From an uncultured Allomuricauda sp. (lineage in GTDB: Bacteria > Bacteroidota > Bacteroidia > Flavobacteriales > Flavobacteriaceae): a DNA stretch of 64,000 bases. Below the pieces are notes generated by a model that was given only the letters and a program-made list of their open reading frames with translations, was not told the DNA's origin and made no database searches. A program made the translations under genes and the position numbers. The first letter of the stretch is position 1. Every line of letters begins with the position of its first letter. This document shows, one piece after another, positions 8,656 through 17,748 of this stretch. The DNA lies in NCBI RefSeq assembly GCF_947499585.1, contig NZ_CANMOO010000001.1, positions 62,001-126,000 of the forward strand, written 5' to 3'.

Positions 8656-9198
8656 TTATTCTCTTTTTCTACAATAACGACTTTGCACCAATTGATTAAT
8701 ATAGACCTCATAAGAAACTAGTTCAAAATCAAGTTTCCGGTTTAATACAGTAAAAAGAGGAATGCCATCACCAAGAACAATAGGAATGGTTGTTATAGTT
8801 AAATCATCTATTAAATCTTCTTTTAAAAAACTCTGAACGGTTGCTCCTCCATCTATGTACAAACGATAATGCCCTTTTTGATGAATTTGTTCAATTACTT
8901 TTTGCATGGTGCCCTTTACCAAATACGCTTTGTCTTGATAATCTTTCGGAATTTCTTTTAGAGAATTACTAAGCACAAATACGGGTATTTTATAAGGCCA
9001 TCCAAAATCGAATCCACATACGGTTTCAAAGGTATTTCTTCCCATGACCAAGGCGTCTATTTGTTCAATGAATTTATTAAATCCTAAGTCAGATTTGTTT
9101 GGGTTTGGTGTGCTTTCCAGCCAGTCAATCCCTCCATTTTTATCAGCAATGTACCCATCTAAACTTGTTGCTAGAAAGACACTATTTCTTTTGTTCAT
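8656..9198 (-). CDS. dihydrofolate reductase family protein (RibD C-terminal type)
   Basis: 180 residues with the RibD C-terminal/DHFR-like fold. The N-terminus FLATSLDGYIADKNGGIDWL (residues 8-27) is the family's nucleotide and substrate-binding start, ALVMGRNTFE follows, and the glycine-rich YIDGGATVQSFL segment forms the NADPH site. It would be a cytoplasmic NADPH-dependent reductase, but the substrate of these stand-alone proteins is mostly unknown; they are not the housekeeping folate enzyme. It lies 21 bases upstream (in + coordinates) of the bile-acid-symporter-family gene on the same strand. Confidence 0.88.
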   Translation of the reverse strand: MNKRNSVFLATSLDGYIADKNGGIDWLESTPNPNKSDLGFNKFIEQIDALVMGRNTFETVCGFDFGWPYKIPVFVLSNSLKEIPKDYQDKAYLVKGTMQKVIEQIHQKGHYRLYIDGGATVQSFLKEDLIDDLTITTIPIVLGDGIPLFTVLNRKLDFELVSYEVYINQLVQSRYCRKRE

Positions 9199-9219
9199 TT
9201 TGTTGCGCTTAGTGTTTTC

Positions 9220-10098
9220 TTATTTAGAATCTGTTTCAGGTCTTTTTCCGAGTTGCCACATTAAAACCCCACCAGTTATAAACATCCATATAGCATAAGC
9301 TCCAGTTGGAATGCCCATTTCTATATTATTTAATATTGAAGTAGCAATCACAAATGCCAACGTTCCATTTTGTATACCACTCTCTACTGTGATTGAAATG
9401 GCGCTCTTTAAGTTCAATTTAAATAATCTAGCCGTTAAATAACCCAATCCCATGGTTATTAAGTTTAATAGCAAGGTGACTAGCCCTACTTCTTTCATTG
9501 CTTTGCCTATTATGTTGAAATTTGCGGCTAATACTGCTAGAAAGACTAAAATAAAAATTACGGTGGAAGCAATTCGCATTGGTTTTTCCATACGCTTTGC
9601 AAAGTCTGTTTTAAACCTGCGGATGAGCATTCCTATGGAAATAGGAATTACAGTGATTACCATTATCTGAAGGATAGTATCTAATATGGGCAATTTGATT
9701 GTGACATTTGTGGCAGTACCAAAATACTCCAGCGCATAGGACAAGATAAAGGGTATTGTTATGATACTTACAATACTGGCAATAGCGGTTAATGTAACCG
9801 ATAATGCAATATTTCCTTTGCAAACCTGTGTTATCAAATTGCTGGTAGGCCCGCCAGGACAAGTGGCTAAAATCATTAACCCAACTGCCATTACGGGATT
9901 TAAATTAAAAATTATAGCTAGTAAAAAACCAATAATAGGTAAAAAGATAAGTTGATTTAGAAGGCCAATTAAAATTGCCTTAGGATATCTTACAATTCTA
10001 GTAAAATCGGCAGGAATTAAAGTCATTCCCATACCAAGCATAATAATAGCAAGAGATAATGGTAAAAACACTTTACTTATAAGTTCGGTTGCGGTCAT
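9220..10098 (-). CDS. bile acid:sodium symporter family protein (BASS)
   Basis: 292 residues with about nine hydrophobic helices. The central LATCPGGPTSNLITQVCKGN segment corresponds to the crossover motif of the BASS fold, and a second crossover lies in ITVESGIQNGTLAFVIATS; these two regions bind sodium and substrate in the family. Bacterial members move organic anions, pantoate or sterol-like acids, and the substrate cannot be assigned here. The chain ends in a short charged tail (LGKRPETDSK). It is cotranscribed with, and upstream of, the RibD-type reductase gene. Confidence 0.9.
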   Translation of the reverse strand: MTATELISKVFLPLSLAIIMLGMGMTLIPADFTRIVRYPKAILIGLLNQLIFLPIIGFLLAIIFNLNPVMAVGLMILATCPGGPTSNLITQVCKGNIALSVTLTAIASIVSIITIPFILSYALEYFGTATNVTIKLPILDTILQIMVITVIPISIGMLIRRFKTDFAKRMEKPMRIASTVIFILVFLAVLAANFNIIGKAMKEVGLVTLLLNLITMGLGYLTARLFKLNLKSAISITVESGIQNGTLAFVIATSILNNIEMGIPTGAYAIWMFITGGVLMWQLGKRPETDSK

Positions 10099-10225
10099 AG
10101 TTTGATTAATTATATTCTTCGTAAACGTATAAAACCCAACAACCTCATGTATTATTAGTTGTGTTGGCTAGAATTAAATTAGGAAAAGAAAACGAACTGG
10201 AGGAAATAATTACGGATTTTGTCAA

Positions 10226-10675
10226 TTAGACTCCAAACTGTCTTAGGTGGTGGTCCAAGTGTTTGTATTGCATTTTCCCCCACTGTTCATGAGTAAAAGG
10301 CCCAAAAGCAGGGTGGGGTTCCCATATTTTTCTATCTTTTTCCAAATGAAAATCATTAACTAGGTCAACCAAAATAATCTTTTCAGGCTCAAAATCTTTT
10401 TTATCCGACACTTTAAAGTCTTTTGCTGTTGGCAGATTGGGTTTCCAGAGTTTATCATCATACATGCCTTTTTTAAAGCTTTTAAAAATTAGCTTCACAA
10501 AAGGGTTGGGCTTTTTCATTTGGTATCTGCCCAAAGCAAGACTTAAAGGAAACTGGCAATGGTGTAACATTTGGCCAATTTCCATTTCCCCCCAGGTAGC
10601 TTTGGTGGATTTGGTCAAGGTGTTAATACGGTTTAGTATTTCGGAACAAGTTTCAGTATTAAAAAGAGATTTCAT
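10226..10675 (-). CDS. DUF1569 domain protein (DinB-like fold)
   Basis: 149 residues matching the DUF1569 layout: TKATWGEMEIGQMLHHCQF near residue 25-44, a central KGMYDDKLWKPNLPTAKDF segment, and a C-terminal HPAFGPFTHEQWGKMQYKHL-DHHLRQF helix. The histidines in the first and last helices fit the metal site of DinB-like four-helix proteins. Members are small cytoplasmic proteins with no established activity, often annotated as possible metal-dependent thiol transferases. It is divergent from radC, with 58 bases between the starts. Confidence 0.85.
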   Translation of the reverse strand: MKSLFNTETCSEILNRINTLTKSTKATWGEMEIGQMLHHCQFPLSLALGRYQMKKPNPFVKLIFKSFKKGMYDDKLWKPNLPTAKDFKVSDKKDFEPEKIILVDLVNDFHLEKDRKIWEPHPAFGPFTHEQWGKMQYKHLDHHLRQFGV

Positions 10676-10733
10676 GGTGGAAATATTTAGTGGTAGAAAA
10701 TTACATAAAATATTAATCTCCTATATTTAGACC

Positions 10734-11432
10734 ATGCAAGAAAAAGTGGCTTCTTTTTCCATTAAAAATTGGGCGGATGACGATAGGCCAAGGGAAAAAT
10801 TGGTACAAAAAGGGCGCTCCGTACTTTCAGATGCCGAATTGATAGCCATTTTAATAGGTTCAGGTAATAAAAAGGAAAGTGCAGTGGAGCTTTCCAAACG
10901 TATTTTAGCCTCTGTAAATCATAATTTAAACGAGCTGGGTAAACTTTCTGTAAACCAATTAATGCAGTTTAACGGTATTGGTGAGGCCAAGGCGGTTTCC
11001 ATTGCAGCGGCCCTAGAGGTAGGCCGTCGAAGAAGGGGAGAAGATGCTGGAAAAATTGCCAAGATTTCAGGCAGTAAAGATGCTTTTGAATTAATGCACC
11101 CCCTGATTGGCGAATTACAGCACGAAGAGTTTTGGATTGTCTACCTTAACAACTCCAACAAGGTGATTCACAAATCCCAGTTGAGCAAGGGTGGTATTAC
11201 GGGAACCTTGGTAGATGTACGTTTGGTGTTAAAACAAGCGTTGGAACTTGGGGCAGTGGGCATTATATTGGCCCATAACCACCCCTCGGGAACGGTAAAA
11301 CCAAGCACTGCAGATAAAGAGGTTACAGACAAACTCAAAAAGGCTTCAGAAGCTTTAGATATTAAGATATTGGATCATTTGATTTTAACCCAGCATGATT
11401 ATTTAAGTTTTGCGGACCAAGGAATACTTTAG
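10734..11432 (+). CDS. radC: RadC family JAMM-domain protein
   Basis: 232 residues: an N-terminal helical UPF0758 region with a helix-hairpin-helix-like QFNGIGEAKA (residues 78-87) and a C-terminal JAMM/MPN domain with the zinc motif H-x-H-x10-D (H181, H183, D194, in AHNHPSGTVKPSTAD). The family name comes from an old, later withdrawn link to DNA repair; the actual function is unresolved, though MPN domains elsewhere are isopeptidases. Full length and intact metal ligands suggest a functional protein. The deacetylase-like gene starts 13 bases after it. Confidence 0.93.
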   Translation: MQEKVASFSIKNWADDDRPREKLVQKGRSVLSDAELIAILIGSGNKKESAVELSKRILASVNHNLNELGKLSVNQLMQFNGIGEAKAVSIAAALEVGRRRRGEDAGKIAKISGSKDAFELMHPLIGELQHEEFWIVYLNNSNKVIHKSQLSKGGITGTLVDVRLVLKQALELGAVGIILAHNHPSGTVKPSTADKEVTDKLKKASEALDIKILDHLILTQHDYLSFADQGIL

Positions 11433-11445
11433 TTGACACGTAGAG

Positions 11446-12741
11446 ATGTTATTGATATTTACCCATAAAATTACCAACCGACTTACTTATACAGCAAAAC
11501 AGCTGTTTGAAAAGATTTTGGGTATAGAAGTAACGTTTACAACCAAGGTTGAAGATTTTATTAGACACACAGGCCCAAAAATAACCTACTCAAAACAACC
11601 CCTGCAGAACGAATTTTTTATCAGGAGCAATGATCTGTTGTTTGAGCAGGGCATCAACGATTTAGATATTAAAATAGCAAGTTGGGACGGCATCCCATGT
11701 TTTTTTGCTTGTGGTGAAAAAAGCGCTATACCATATGATATATTTTCGGCAAGTTTTTACCTTTTAAGCAGGTATGAGGAATATCTGCCCCATGTAAAAG
11801 ACAGTGTGGGAAGGTTTCCAGCAAAAGAGAGCATTGCCTACCAAAACAAATTTTTGGAACTTCCTGTTGTTGATTTATGGGCGTATAAGATGTTGCAGGC
11901 CCTAAAAGAACGTTTTCCGGATATAAAAAACCCAAAAAGAAAGTACAGCTTCACGTCTATAATAAACGTAACTACATCTCATAGTTATGCATTAAGAGGG
12001 TTTATAAGAAGTTTAGGGGGCTTCTTTTTAGATATTGGTGGTTTTAAATTTAGGAGTATGGCCAAACGTACCTTGGTGCTTTTGGGTATAAAAAAGGACC
12101 CCTATGATAATTTTCAGGAGCTGATAGCAATTCATAAAAAGTTTCCGATCAAAACCATGTTTTTCTTTCAGTTTGCCAAGTATTCAGCACATGACAAAAA
12201 CATTTCACCAAACAATAACAAATTCGGGTACCTTATAAAATCGGTTGCAGATTACAGTGCTGTTTCCTTGAGTACATCCTTTTTGTCCTCTACAAATAAG
12301 ATGGTCTTAAAAGAAGAAAAACGGCTCTTGGGCAACCTTGTTAATAGGCCAATTAAATACTCCAGATTAAGATATAATAGGGTCAATGTGCCAAGTACTT
12401 ACCGCAACCTTATTGAAACAGAGTTCACAGATGATTTTTCTATGGGATATACCCATGAAATCGGGTTTAGGGCCGGTACCTGTACGCCGTTTTATTTTTA
12501 TGATATTAATATGGAAGTAAGGCAACCCCTAAAAGTTCATCCCTTTGCCATACATGATTATGCCCTTGCAAATTGTAAAAAGAAGGAAGAAGCTTTTGAG
12601 GTTATGGATAGGGTGTATAGGCAAGTAAAGCAAGTAAATGGAGATCTAGTAATAATTTTCTCCAATGAGTTGCTGGGAAGTAGCCATAAGTTAAATTGGT
12701 TAGAACTGTATCAATCCTTCTTAAGGCGTTACTATGTTTAA
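11446..12741 (+). CDS. polysaccharide deacetylase-fold protein (DUF7033 type), probably inactive
   Basis: 431 residues. The scaffold follows the flavobacterial polysaccharide-deacetylase proteins with an N-terminal DUF7033-like part: FFACGEKSAIPYDIFSASFY, LLSRYEEYLPH, ALRGFIRSLGGFF, TMFFFQFAKYSAHDKNIS and the C-terminal FSMGYTHEIGFRAGTCTPFY. The places where relatives carry catalytic or metal-binding residues look changed. The expected T-x-D-[IV]-D reads IINVTTSHSY, the expected G-x-HPSY reads VSLSTSF, and the expected SRQH reads SRLRYN. That comparison is from memory of the family. If right, the protein keeps the fold but lost hydrolase chemistry. It overlaps the following yjjG-like gene by 8 bases. 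Confidence 0.75.
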   Translation: MLLIFTHKITNRLTYTAKQLFEKILGIEVTFTTKVEDFIRHTGPKITYSKQPLQNEFFIRSNDLLFEQGINDLDIKIASWDGIPCFFACGEKSAIPYDIFSASFYLLSRYEEYLPHVKDSVGRFPAKESIAYQNKFLELPVVDLWAYKMLQALKERFPDIKNPKRKYSFTSIINVTTSHSYALRGFIRSLGGFFLDIGGFKFRSMAKRTLVLLGIKKDPYDNFQELIAIHKKFPIKTMFFFQFAKYSAHDKNISPNNNKFGYLIKSVADYSAVSLSTSFLSSTNKMVLKEEKRLLGNLVNRPIKYSRLRYNRVNVPSTYRNLIETEFTDDFSMGYTHEIGFRAGTCTPFYFYDINMEVRQPLKVHPFAIHDYALANCKKKEEAFEVMDRVYRQVKQVNGDLVIIFSNELLGSSHKLNWLELYQSFLRRYYV

Positions 12742-13423
12742 AGAAGTGGTTACAGATGTTTTCTTTGATTTGGACCATACCTTGTGGGACTTTGAAAAAA
12801 ATTCCGCGTTGACATTTCAAAAAATTCTTGAAGAAAATCAATTGAATGTGGATTTGGAGGATTTTCTAACAGCATACATCCCCATAAATCTTGAGTATTG
12901 GAAATTATACCGAGAGGATAGAATAAGCAAATCTCAACTTAGATATCAACGCTTAAAAAGGACTTTTGATAACATTGGGAAAACAATATCGGACGAAACC
13001 ATAAATGTTTTGGCTTATGAGTATATAGAACATCTGTCCTCTTACTCTCATTTATTTCCAAATACAGTTGAAGTATTGGAATATTTGTCGCCAAGATATA
13101 AACTTCATATTATCACGAATGGATTTCAAGAGATTCAAGAAAAAAAATTAAAAGGATCAAATATCCATCAATACTTTGATCAAATAATTGATTCAGAAAT
13201 CGCGGGAGTGAAAAAACCGCACCCATACATTTTTGAATTGGCATTGACAAAAGCAAACGTTGCACCTCAAAACTCTTTGATGATTGGAGATAGTATCGAG
13301 GCAGATATCATGGGAGCAAAATCGGCAGGTTTCCATACACTTCACTTTAATGCACACAAAGAACCTGAACATGGTTTATGCAAAATCATCAACAATCTCA
13401 TTGAAATAAAAAGCATTTTATAG
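12734..13423 (+). CDS. YjjG-family noncanonical pyrimidine nucleotidase (HAD superfamily)
   Basis: 229 residues with all four HAD motifs: motif I FFDLDHTLWDF (nucleophile Asp12, acid Asp14), motif II HIITNGFQ, motif III Lys in AGVKKPHPYIF, and motif IV MIGDSIEADIMGA. The cap inserted after motif I and the TNGFQ and GDS-x-x-AD elements match YjjG, a nucleotidase that removes phosphate from pyrimidine monophosphates including noncanonical ones (house-cleaning). The start overlaps the end of the upstream deacetylase-like gene by 8 bases, so translation is likely coupled. Confidence 0.9.
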   Translation: MFKEVVTDVFFDLDHTLWDFEKNSALTFQKILEENQLNVDLEDFLTAYIPINLEYWKLYREDRISKSQLRYQRLKRTFDNIGKTISDETINVLAYEYIEHLSSYSHLFPNTVEVLEYLSPRYKLHIITNGFQEIQEKKLKGSNIHQYFDQIIDSEIAGVKKPHPYIFELALTKANVAPQNSLMIGDSIEADIMGAKSAGFHTLHFNAHKEPEHGLCKIINNLIEIKSIL

Positions 13424-13481
13424 AGTTATATTAGGGTATAACAGGGCCACGTTGTTTTATTACAAAATGCTTTTAGAACCT

Positions 13482-14033
13482 ATGAAAAAATTGCTTCCCC
13501 CCTGCCTGTTGTTGGTTATGGCTGCCATGCTGATTCTGTCATGCTCTGAAGAACAGGATTTTGACCAGTTTGATGATTTGAGCGTTACCCCAACAGTTGC
13601 TTCTAGTATTTTTTATCTGGAATCGGATGAAGAATTCATCAATTCTGTAAGCGCAGTAAGCACTTTTTATGCGCAAACTTTCAATTTTGATGCTTTCAAT
13701 GAACAATTTGTGGCTGAACGATTGCTGGAAGGAACCATTAGCTATGAACTTGATAATACTACAAGCAAAAGATTAAACATTACTATTGAATTTTTGGATG
13801 AAGGAGGAAATATATTGGACATAGAGTCTTTAAGTATTGACCCTGCACCTGCTCAAACGGAAACTTTAGAAGTGGCCTACGGTCCTGGAGGAAAAAGTTT
13901 AGATATACTTATTAATACTTCAAGTTTTAGAGTAACGGGAAATAACCTAGGAGATGCCACAAGTATTTCATCCGAGCCAGAACCCAAGATTATAGTGCGA
14001 TCTGCCGCTGAATTTTTATTCCGATTAAAATGA
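13482..14033 (+). CDS. lipoprotein of unknown function in the DUF5723 gene set
   Basis: 183 residues from ATG 13482; upstream TTG/ATG options at 13452 and 13467 would break the signal peptide. The signal ends AAMLILSC (lipidated Cys21), followed by an acidic stretch (SEEQDFDQFDD) of the kind found on surface-exposed Bacteroidota lipoproteins. The rest is predicted beta-rich with no recognised domain. The stop overlaps the DUF5723 start (ATGA), so the two are translationally coupled and probably act together at the outer membrane. Confidence 0.8.
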   Translation: MKKLLPPCLLLVMAAMLILSCSEEQDFDQFDDLSVTPTVASSIFYLESDEEFINSVSAVSTFYAQTFNFDAFNEQFVAERLLEGTISYELDNTTSKRLNITIEFLDEGGNILDIESLSIDPAPAQTETLEVAYGPGGKSLDILINTSSFRVTGNNLGDATSISSEPEPKIIVRSAAEFLFRLK

Positions 14034-15487
14034 GGCTAGGCAAATTATTCTTTTTAACCACTTTTTTTGGGGTATCTTCTATGTGGTCCCAAAACAAGCA
14101 ATTGCTTTATGATTTTTATGAGATTCCACAATCTTTAATGGTCAATCCCGGGGTGAAGACTTCAGAAAAATGGCACACCGGAATACCTGTTTTATCTGGA
14201 TTATACTTTCAAGCTGCAACAAGTGGAGTGACCGTAAATGACCTATTTGCAAATGACGGTGTTGACTTTACTACTAAAGTTAGGGAGCGGTTGATAGAGG
14301 ACATGAGCAAAAGAGATGATTTTAGTACCACCAGTCAGATAGAGCTGTTCAATGTAGGTTTTAGAGGAAAGAATAGACCAGATGATTACTATTCTTTTGG
14401 AGTGTATGGTGAAACAGATATCATTGCGTATTGGCCCAAAGATTTGGCAATTTTAGCGTTTGAGGGAAATGGAGGAAATAACATAGGAAGAAGTTTTGAT
14501 CTAAGTGATTTAAACTTGAGAGGAGAAATGGTCAATGTGTTTCATTTTGGTGTTAATAGAAAAATGAGTAATGATCTTACCATTGGAGCTAGAGCTAAAA
14601 TCTATTCTAGTATTTTTCAATTCCAATCTATAAAAAACTCAGGATCTTTTACAACTACCCAAGGGCAGAACAATATCTACGCCAATACTATTAATGCTGA
14701 TATGAAATTACAAACATCTGGGGTGCAAGAAATTATAGATATTTTGGATGAAGACACTTCATCAACCCAAAGGGATTTAACCAGTCTTTTTACTAGAAGG
14801 GTTTTGCTTGGTGGAAATCTTGGACTGGGTTTTGATGCTGGTTTTACATATCACCTAAACCCGCAAACAACTATTACAGGAAGTGTATTGGATGTTGGCT
14901 TTATTTATAATTCCAAGGATATTAAAAATTATACATTGAGAGGCAGCGCTACCAATGAGGGGATAGATGTTATCCTACCAGAGGATATAAACGATTTAAA
15001 CAATGATTTGTGGCAGGAACTTATAGATGAAATTGAAGAATCCGTTCCGTTTGATGATAATGATACAAGTCGCTACATTTCTTTTAGACCGGTTAAGGTT
15101 TATGGGTCAATCCGTTATGATTTTGGTCTGGCTGAAACTTCCAATAAAGATTGCGGTTGTGCAATTAATACAGAAAGCGGTCAAAATGGTAATCTATACA
15201 GAAATAGTGTTGGGGGACAGTTATTTATGATGAAGAGACCTAGAGGTGTTCAAGCCGCGTTAACGGGGTTTTACCAAAAAAGATTGGGCAGAACCCTTTC
15301 TCTTAAAACTACTTATACTGTTGATAAATATTCATTGTCCAATATTGGACTAGGCCTTAATCTTCAGGCTGGACCAGTTAATTTCTATATTTTGGGCGAT
15401 AATCTTTTAGGGTATAGAAATGTTGCTGATAGCCATTATGCCTCTTTACAGTTTGGATTTAATATTATATCTTGGAACGATAATTGA
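14030..15487 (+). CDS. DUF5723 family outer-membrane beta-barrel protein
   Basis: 485 residues with a Sec signal (FFLTTFFGVSSMWSQ) and a long series of amphipathic strands. The start NKQLLYDFYEIPQSLMVNPG and the FHFGVNRKMSNDLTIGARAK strand pair are typical of DUF5723 proteins, a Bacteroidota family predicted to form barrels distantly like FadL. The chain ends in an aromatic-rich strand (YASLQFGFNIISW), as expected for BAM-dependent insertion. Function is unknown. It is coupled by an ATGA overlap to the upstream lipoprotein, and a secreted protein gene follows 13 bases later. Confidence 0.85.
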   Translation: MRLGKLFFLTTFFGVSSMWSQNKQLLYDFYEIPQSLMVNPGVKTSEKWHTGIPVLSGLYFQAATSGVTVNDLFANDGVDFTTKVRERLIEDMSKRDDFSTTSQIELFNVGFRGKNRPDDYYSFGVYGETDIIAYWPKDLAILAFEGNGGNNIGRSFDLSDLNLRGEMVNVFHFGVNRKMSNDLTIGARAKIYSSIFQFQSIKNSGSFTTTQGQNNIYANTINADMKLQTSGVQEIIDILDEDTSSTQRDLTSLFTRRVLLGGNLGLGFDAGFTYHLNPQTTITGSVLDVGFIYNSKDIKNYTLRGSATNEGIDVILPEDINDLNNDLWQELIDEIEESVPFDDNDTSRYISFRPVKVYGSIRYDFGLAETSNKDCGCAINTESGQNGNLYRNSVGGQLFMMKRPRGVQAALTGFYQKRLGRTLSLKTTYTVDKYSLSNIGLGLNLQAGPVNFYILGDNLLGYRNVADSHYASLQFGFNIISWNDN

Positions 15488-15500
15488 TTATCTATTCCAT

Positions 15501-16337
15501 ATGAAATCTAGACTACTATTTTTTTTGATATTTACAATAGGATTGAGTTGTTCAATGAATGGTCAACTAAATGATTATAAATACATTATAGTGCCCAAAA
15601 AATTTGATTCTTATAATATTCAAAACAAGCACCAGACAAGTACCACAATAAAACATCTCTTTAACCAGAGAGGATATCAGGCGGTTTATGATGATGAATT
15701 ACCTGAGGATTTGAGAAAAAACAGGTGTTTGGGCCTTTTGGTAAACCTTGAGGATACTTCATCGCTTTTCAGCACCAAAACTACTTTGGTTCTTAGAGAT
15801 TGTCAGTCTATTGAAATTTTTAGGACCGTTGAAGGTAAAAGCAAGATCAAGGAATTTAGGCCTGCCTATACAGATGCACTGAAGAAATCATTTGTGTCGT
15901 TTGATACGTTGCAGTACAAATACATGCCAAAAGAAGAAGAGAAAGAAATTGAAGGACCTATTACGGTTAGTTTTAAAAACGATGTAAAAACATTGGAAGA
16001 AAAGCCTAAGGAGCCAATGGTAGTTCAGGAAGCGACTACAGAAACCCAGAGTTTTAAAAGCATGGAGCCAGTACCTTCTTCCATGAAAAAAGCAGATGTG
16101 GTTGCAGAACCCATAAATTCCGATTTGTTATATGCTCAACCTATAGAAAATGGATATCAACTTGTTGACAGTACTCCAAAAGTTAGGTTGAAATTGGTGG
16201 AAACTTCTGTGGAAAATGTTTTTTTAGTGAGCCACGGAGATAAAAATGGAGTGGTTTTCAAAAAAGATGACAAATGGTTTTTTGAATATGCCGAAAACGG
16301 CGAAAAGGTACTTAAAGAACTAAATGTCAAATTTTAA
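15501..16337 (+). CDS. secreted protein of unknown function following DUF5723 gene
   Basis: 278 residues from ATG 15501; an upstream in-frame non-ATG start at 15420 lies inside the DUF5723 gene and gives no signal peptide. The N-terminus (SRLLFFLIFTIGLSCSMNGQ) is a secretion signal. Residues 20-120 (YKYIIVPKKFDSY, IKHLFNQRGYQAVYDDELP) look like an alpha/beta domain, then a low-complexity Glu/Lys/Pro linker (about 155-215) leads to a small C-terminal beta domain ending [15 protein letters not shown] do not recognise a named family. Position suggests a partner of the DUF5723 barrel. It converges with rarA, the stop codons overlapping by 4 bases. Confidence 0.8.
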   Translation: MKSRLLFFLIFTIGLSCSMNGQLNDYKYIIVPKKFDSYNIQNKHQTSTTIKHLFNQRGYQAVYDDELPEDLRKNRCLGLLVNLEDTSSLFSTKTTLVLRDCQSIEIFRTVEGKSKIKEFRPAYTDALKKSFVSFDTLQYKYMPKEEEKEIEGPITVSFKNDVKTLEEKPKEPMVVQEATTETQSFKSMEPVPSSMKKADVVAEPINSDLLYAQPIENGYQLVDSTPKVRLKLVETSVENVFLVSHGDKNGVVFKKDDKWFFEYAENGEKVLKELNVKF

Positions 16338-17611
16338 AATTGATATTTATCCTTCCATCTGTTTTTTAAAAATTCTTTCATAGCATTTTCTCTGGGATTG
16401 CCCCCTGGTCTATAGAATGTAGTTCCGGATATTTCTTCAGGGAGAAATTCAAAATCAACAAAGCTGTTTTCATGGTCATGGGCATAATTGTACCCTTTAC
16501 CATAACCTATATCTTTCATTAATTTTGTTGGTGCATTTCTAATTGCTAAAGGAACTGATAGATCTCCCGTTTCCTTCACTTTTTGTTGTGCTTCTTTAAT
16601 GGCCACATAACTGGCGTTACTTTTTGCTGAACTGGCTAGGTAAGTAGCGCATTGGCTCAGTATAATCCTTGCCTCAGGGTACCCAATAGTATTTACTGCC
16701 TGAAAAGCTGAGTTTGCCAGCACTAATGCTGTCGGATTTGCATTTCCAATATCTTCGGATGCTAAAATAACCAGTCTGCGTGCAATAAACTTTACATCTT
16801 CGCCACCTTCTATCATTCGTGCCAACCAGTATACTGCCGCATTGGGATCACTTCCTCTTATAGATTTAATAAAGGCGGAAATGATATCATAGTGCTGTTC
16901 TCCAGTTTTATCATAAAGCACAGTGTTTTTTTGCACCTTTTTCATAACCAAATCATTGGTTATAGTAACATTATCACTCGTTTCAGAATTTATGATAAGC
17001 TCAAAAATATTTAAAAGCTTTCTTCCATCACCACCGGACAATCGCAACAGAGCTTCAGTCTCTTTTAGCTTTATTTTTTTTGAACTTAAGGAGTTGTCAG
17101 TGTCCATGGCCCTTTTTAAAAGCGCTTCCAGATCTTCTTTTCCAAATGGATTTAGAATGTAGACCTGACATCTGGATAAAAGTGCCGGAATTACTTCAAA
17201 ACTTGGATTTTCCGTGGTAGCCCCAATAAGGGTAACCCATCCTTTTTCAACAGCACCTAAAAGAGAATCTTGTTGTGATTTACTAAATCGATGTATTTCA
17301 TCAATAAATAGGATAGGGTTTTTAGAAGTGAAAAGGCCTCCGCTTTGTTTTGCCTTCTCAATAACCTCTCTTATATCCTTTACACCGCTGCTAATTGCAC
17401 TAAGCGTATAGAAAGGTCTTTGGCTCTCATGGGCAATAATATTGGCCAATGTAGTCTTGCCAGTACCTGGAGGGCCCCATAAAATCAATGAAGGAATAAT
17501 TCCTTTTTTAATCTGATGCGTCAATGAGCCTTGTTCCCCAACCAAATGATTTTGGCTAATGTAATCATCCAGGGTTTTAGGTCGTATACGCTCGGCAAGA
17601 GGTTCATTCAT
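16334..17611 (-). CDS. rarA: replication-associated recombination protein A (RarA/MgsA AAA+ ATPase)
   Basis: 425 residues, normal length. It has a clamp-loader-like AAA+ core with Walker [10 protein letters not shown] (46-54), Walker [11 protein letters not shown] (100-109), sensor 1 [10 protein letters not shown] and an arginine finger in LLSRC, then the C-terminal tetramerisation region ([36 protein letters not shown]). RarA acts at stalled replication forks and interacts with SSB. It starts [20 protein letters not shown], a standard RarA N-terminus. It is divergent from the rhomboid gene with 137 bases between the starts. Confidence 0.97.
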   Translation of the reverse strand: MNEPLAERIRPKTLDDYISQNHLVGEQGSLTHQIKKGIIPSLILWGPPGTGKTTLANIIAHESQRPFYTLSAISSGVKDIREVIEKAKQSGGLFTSKNPILFIDEIHRFSKSQQDSLLGAVEKGWVTLIGATTENPSFEVIPALLSRCQVYILNPFGKEDLEALLKRAMDTDNSLSSKKIKLKETEALLRLSGGDGRKLLNIFELIINSETSDNVTITNDLVMKKVQKNTVLYDKTGEQHYDIISAFIKSIRGSDPNAAVYWLARMIEGGEDVKFIARRLVILASEDIGNANPTALVLANSAFQAVNTIGYPEARIILSQCATYLASSAKSNASYVAIKEAQQKVKETGDLSVPLAIRNAPTKLMKDIGYGKGYNYAHDHENSFVDFEFLPEEISGTTFYRPGGNPRENAMKEFLKNRWKDKYQF

Positions 17612-17748
17612 AAAGATAAAAATAAGACAATTTTATATGAAGAATGTATCGTAATGACCATCTTTCAAATAAGAAGAACTTTTTAGTAAACCTGACAATT
17701 TGTGTAAATTCACTTGTATGGTCAAGTATTTGAATGTGAAATATAGTT

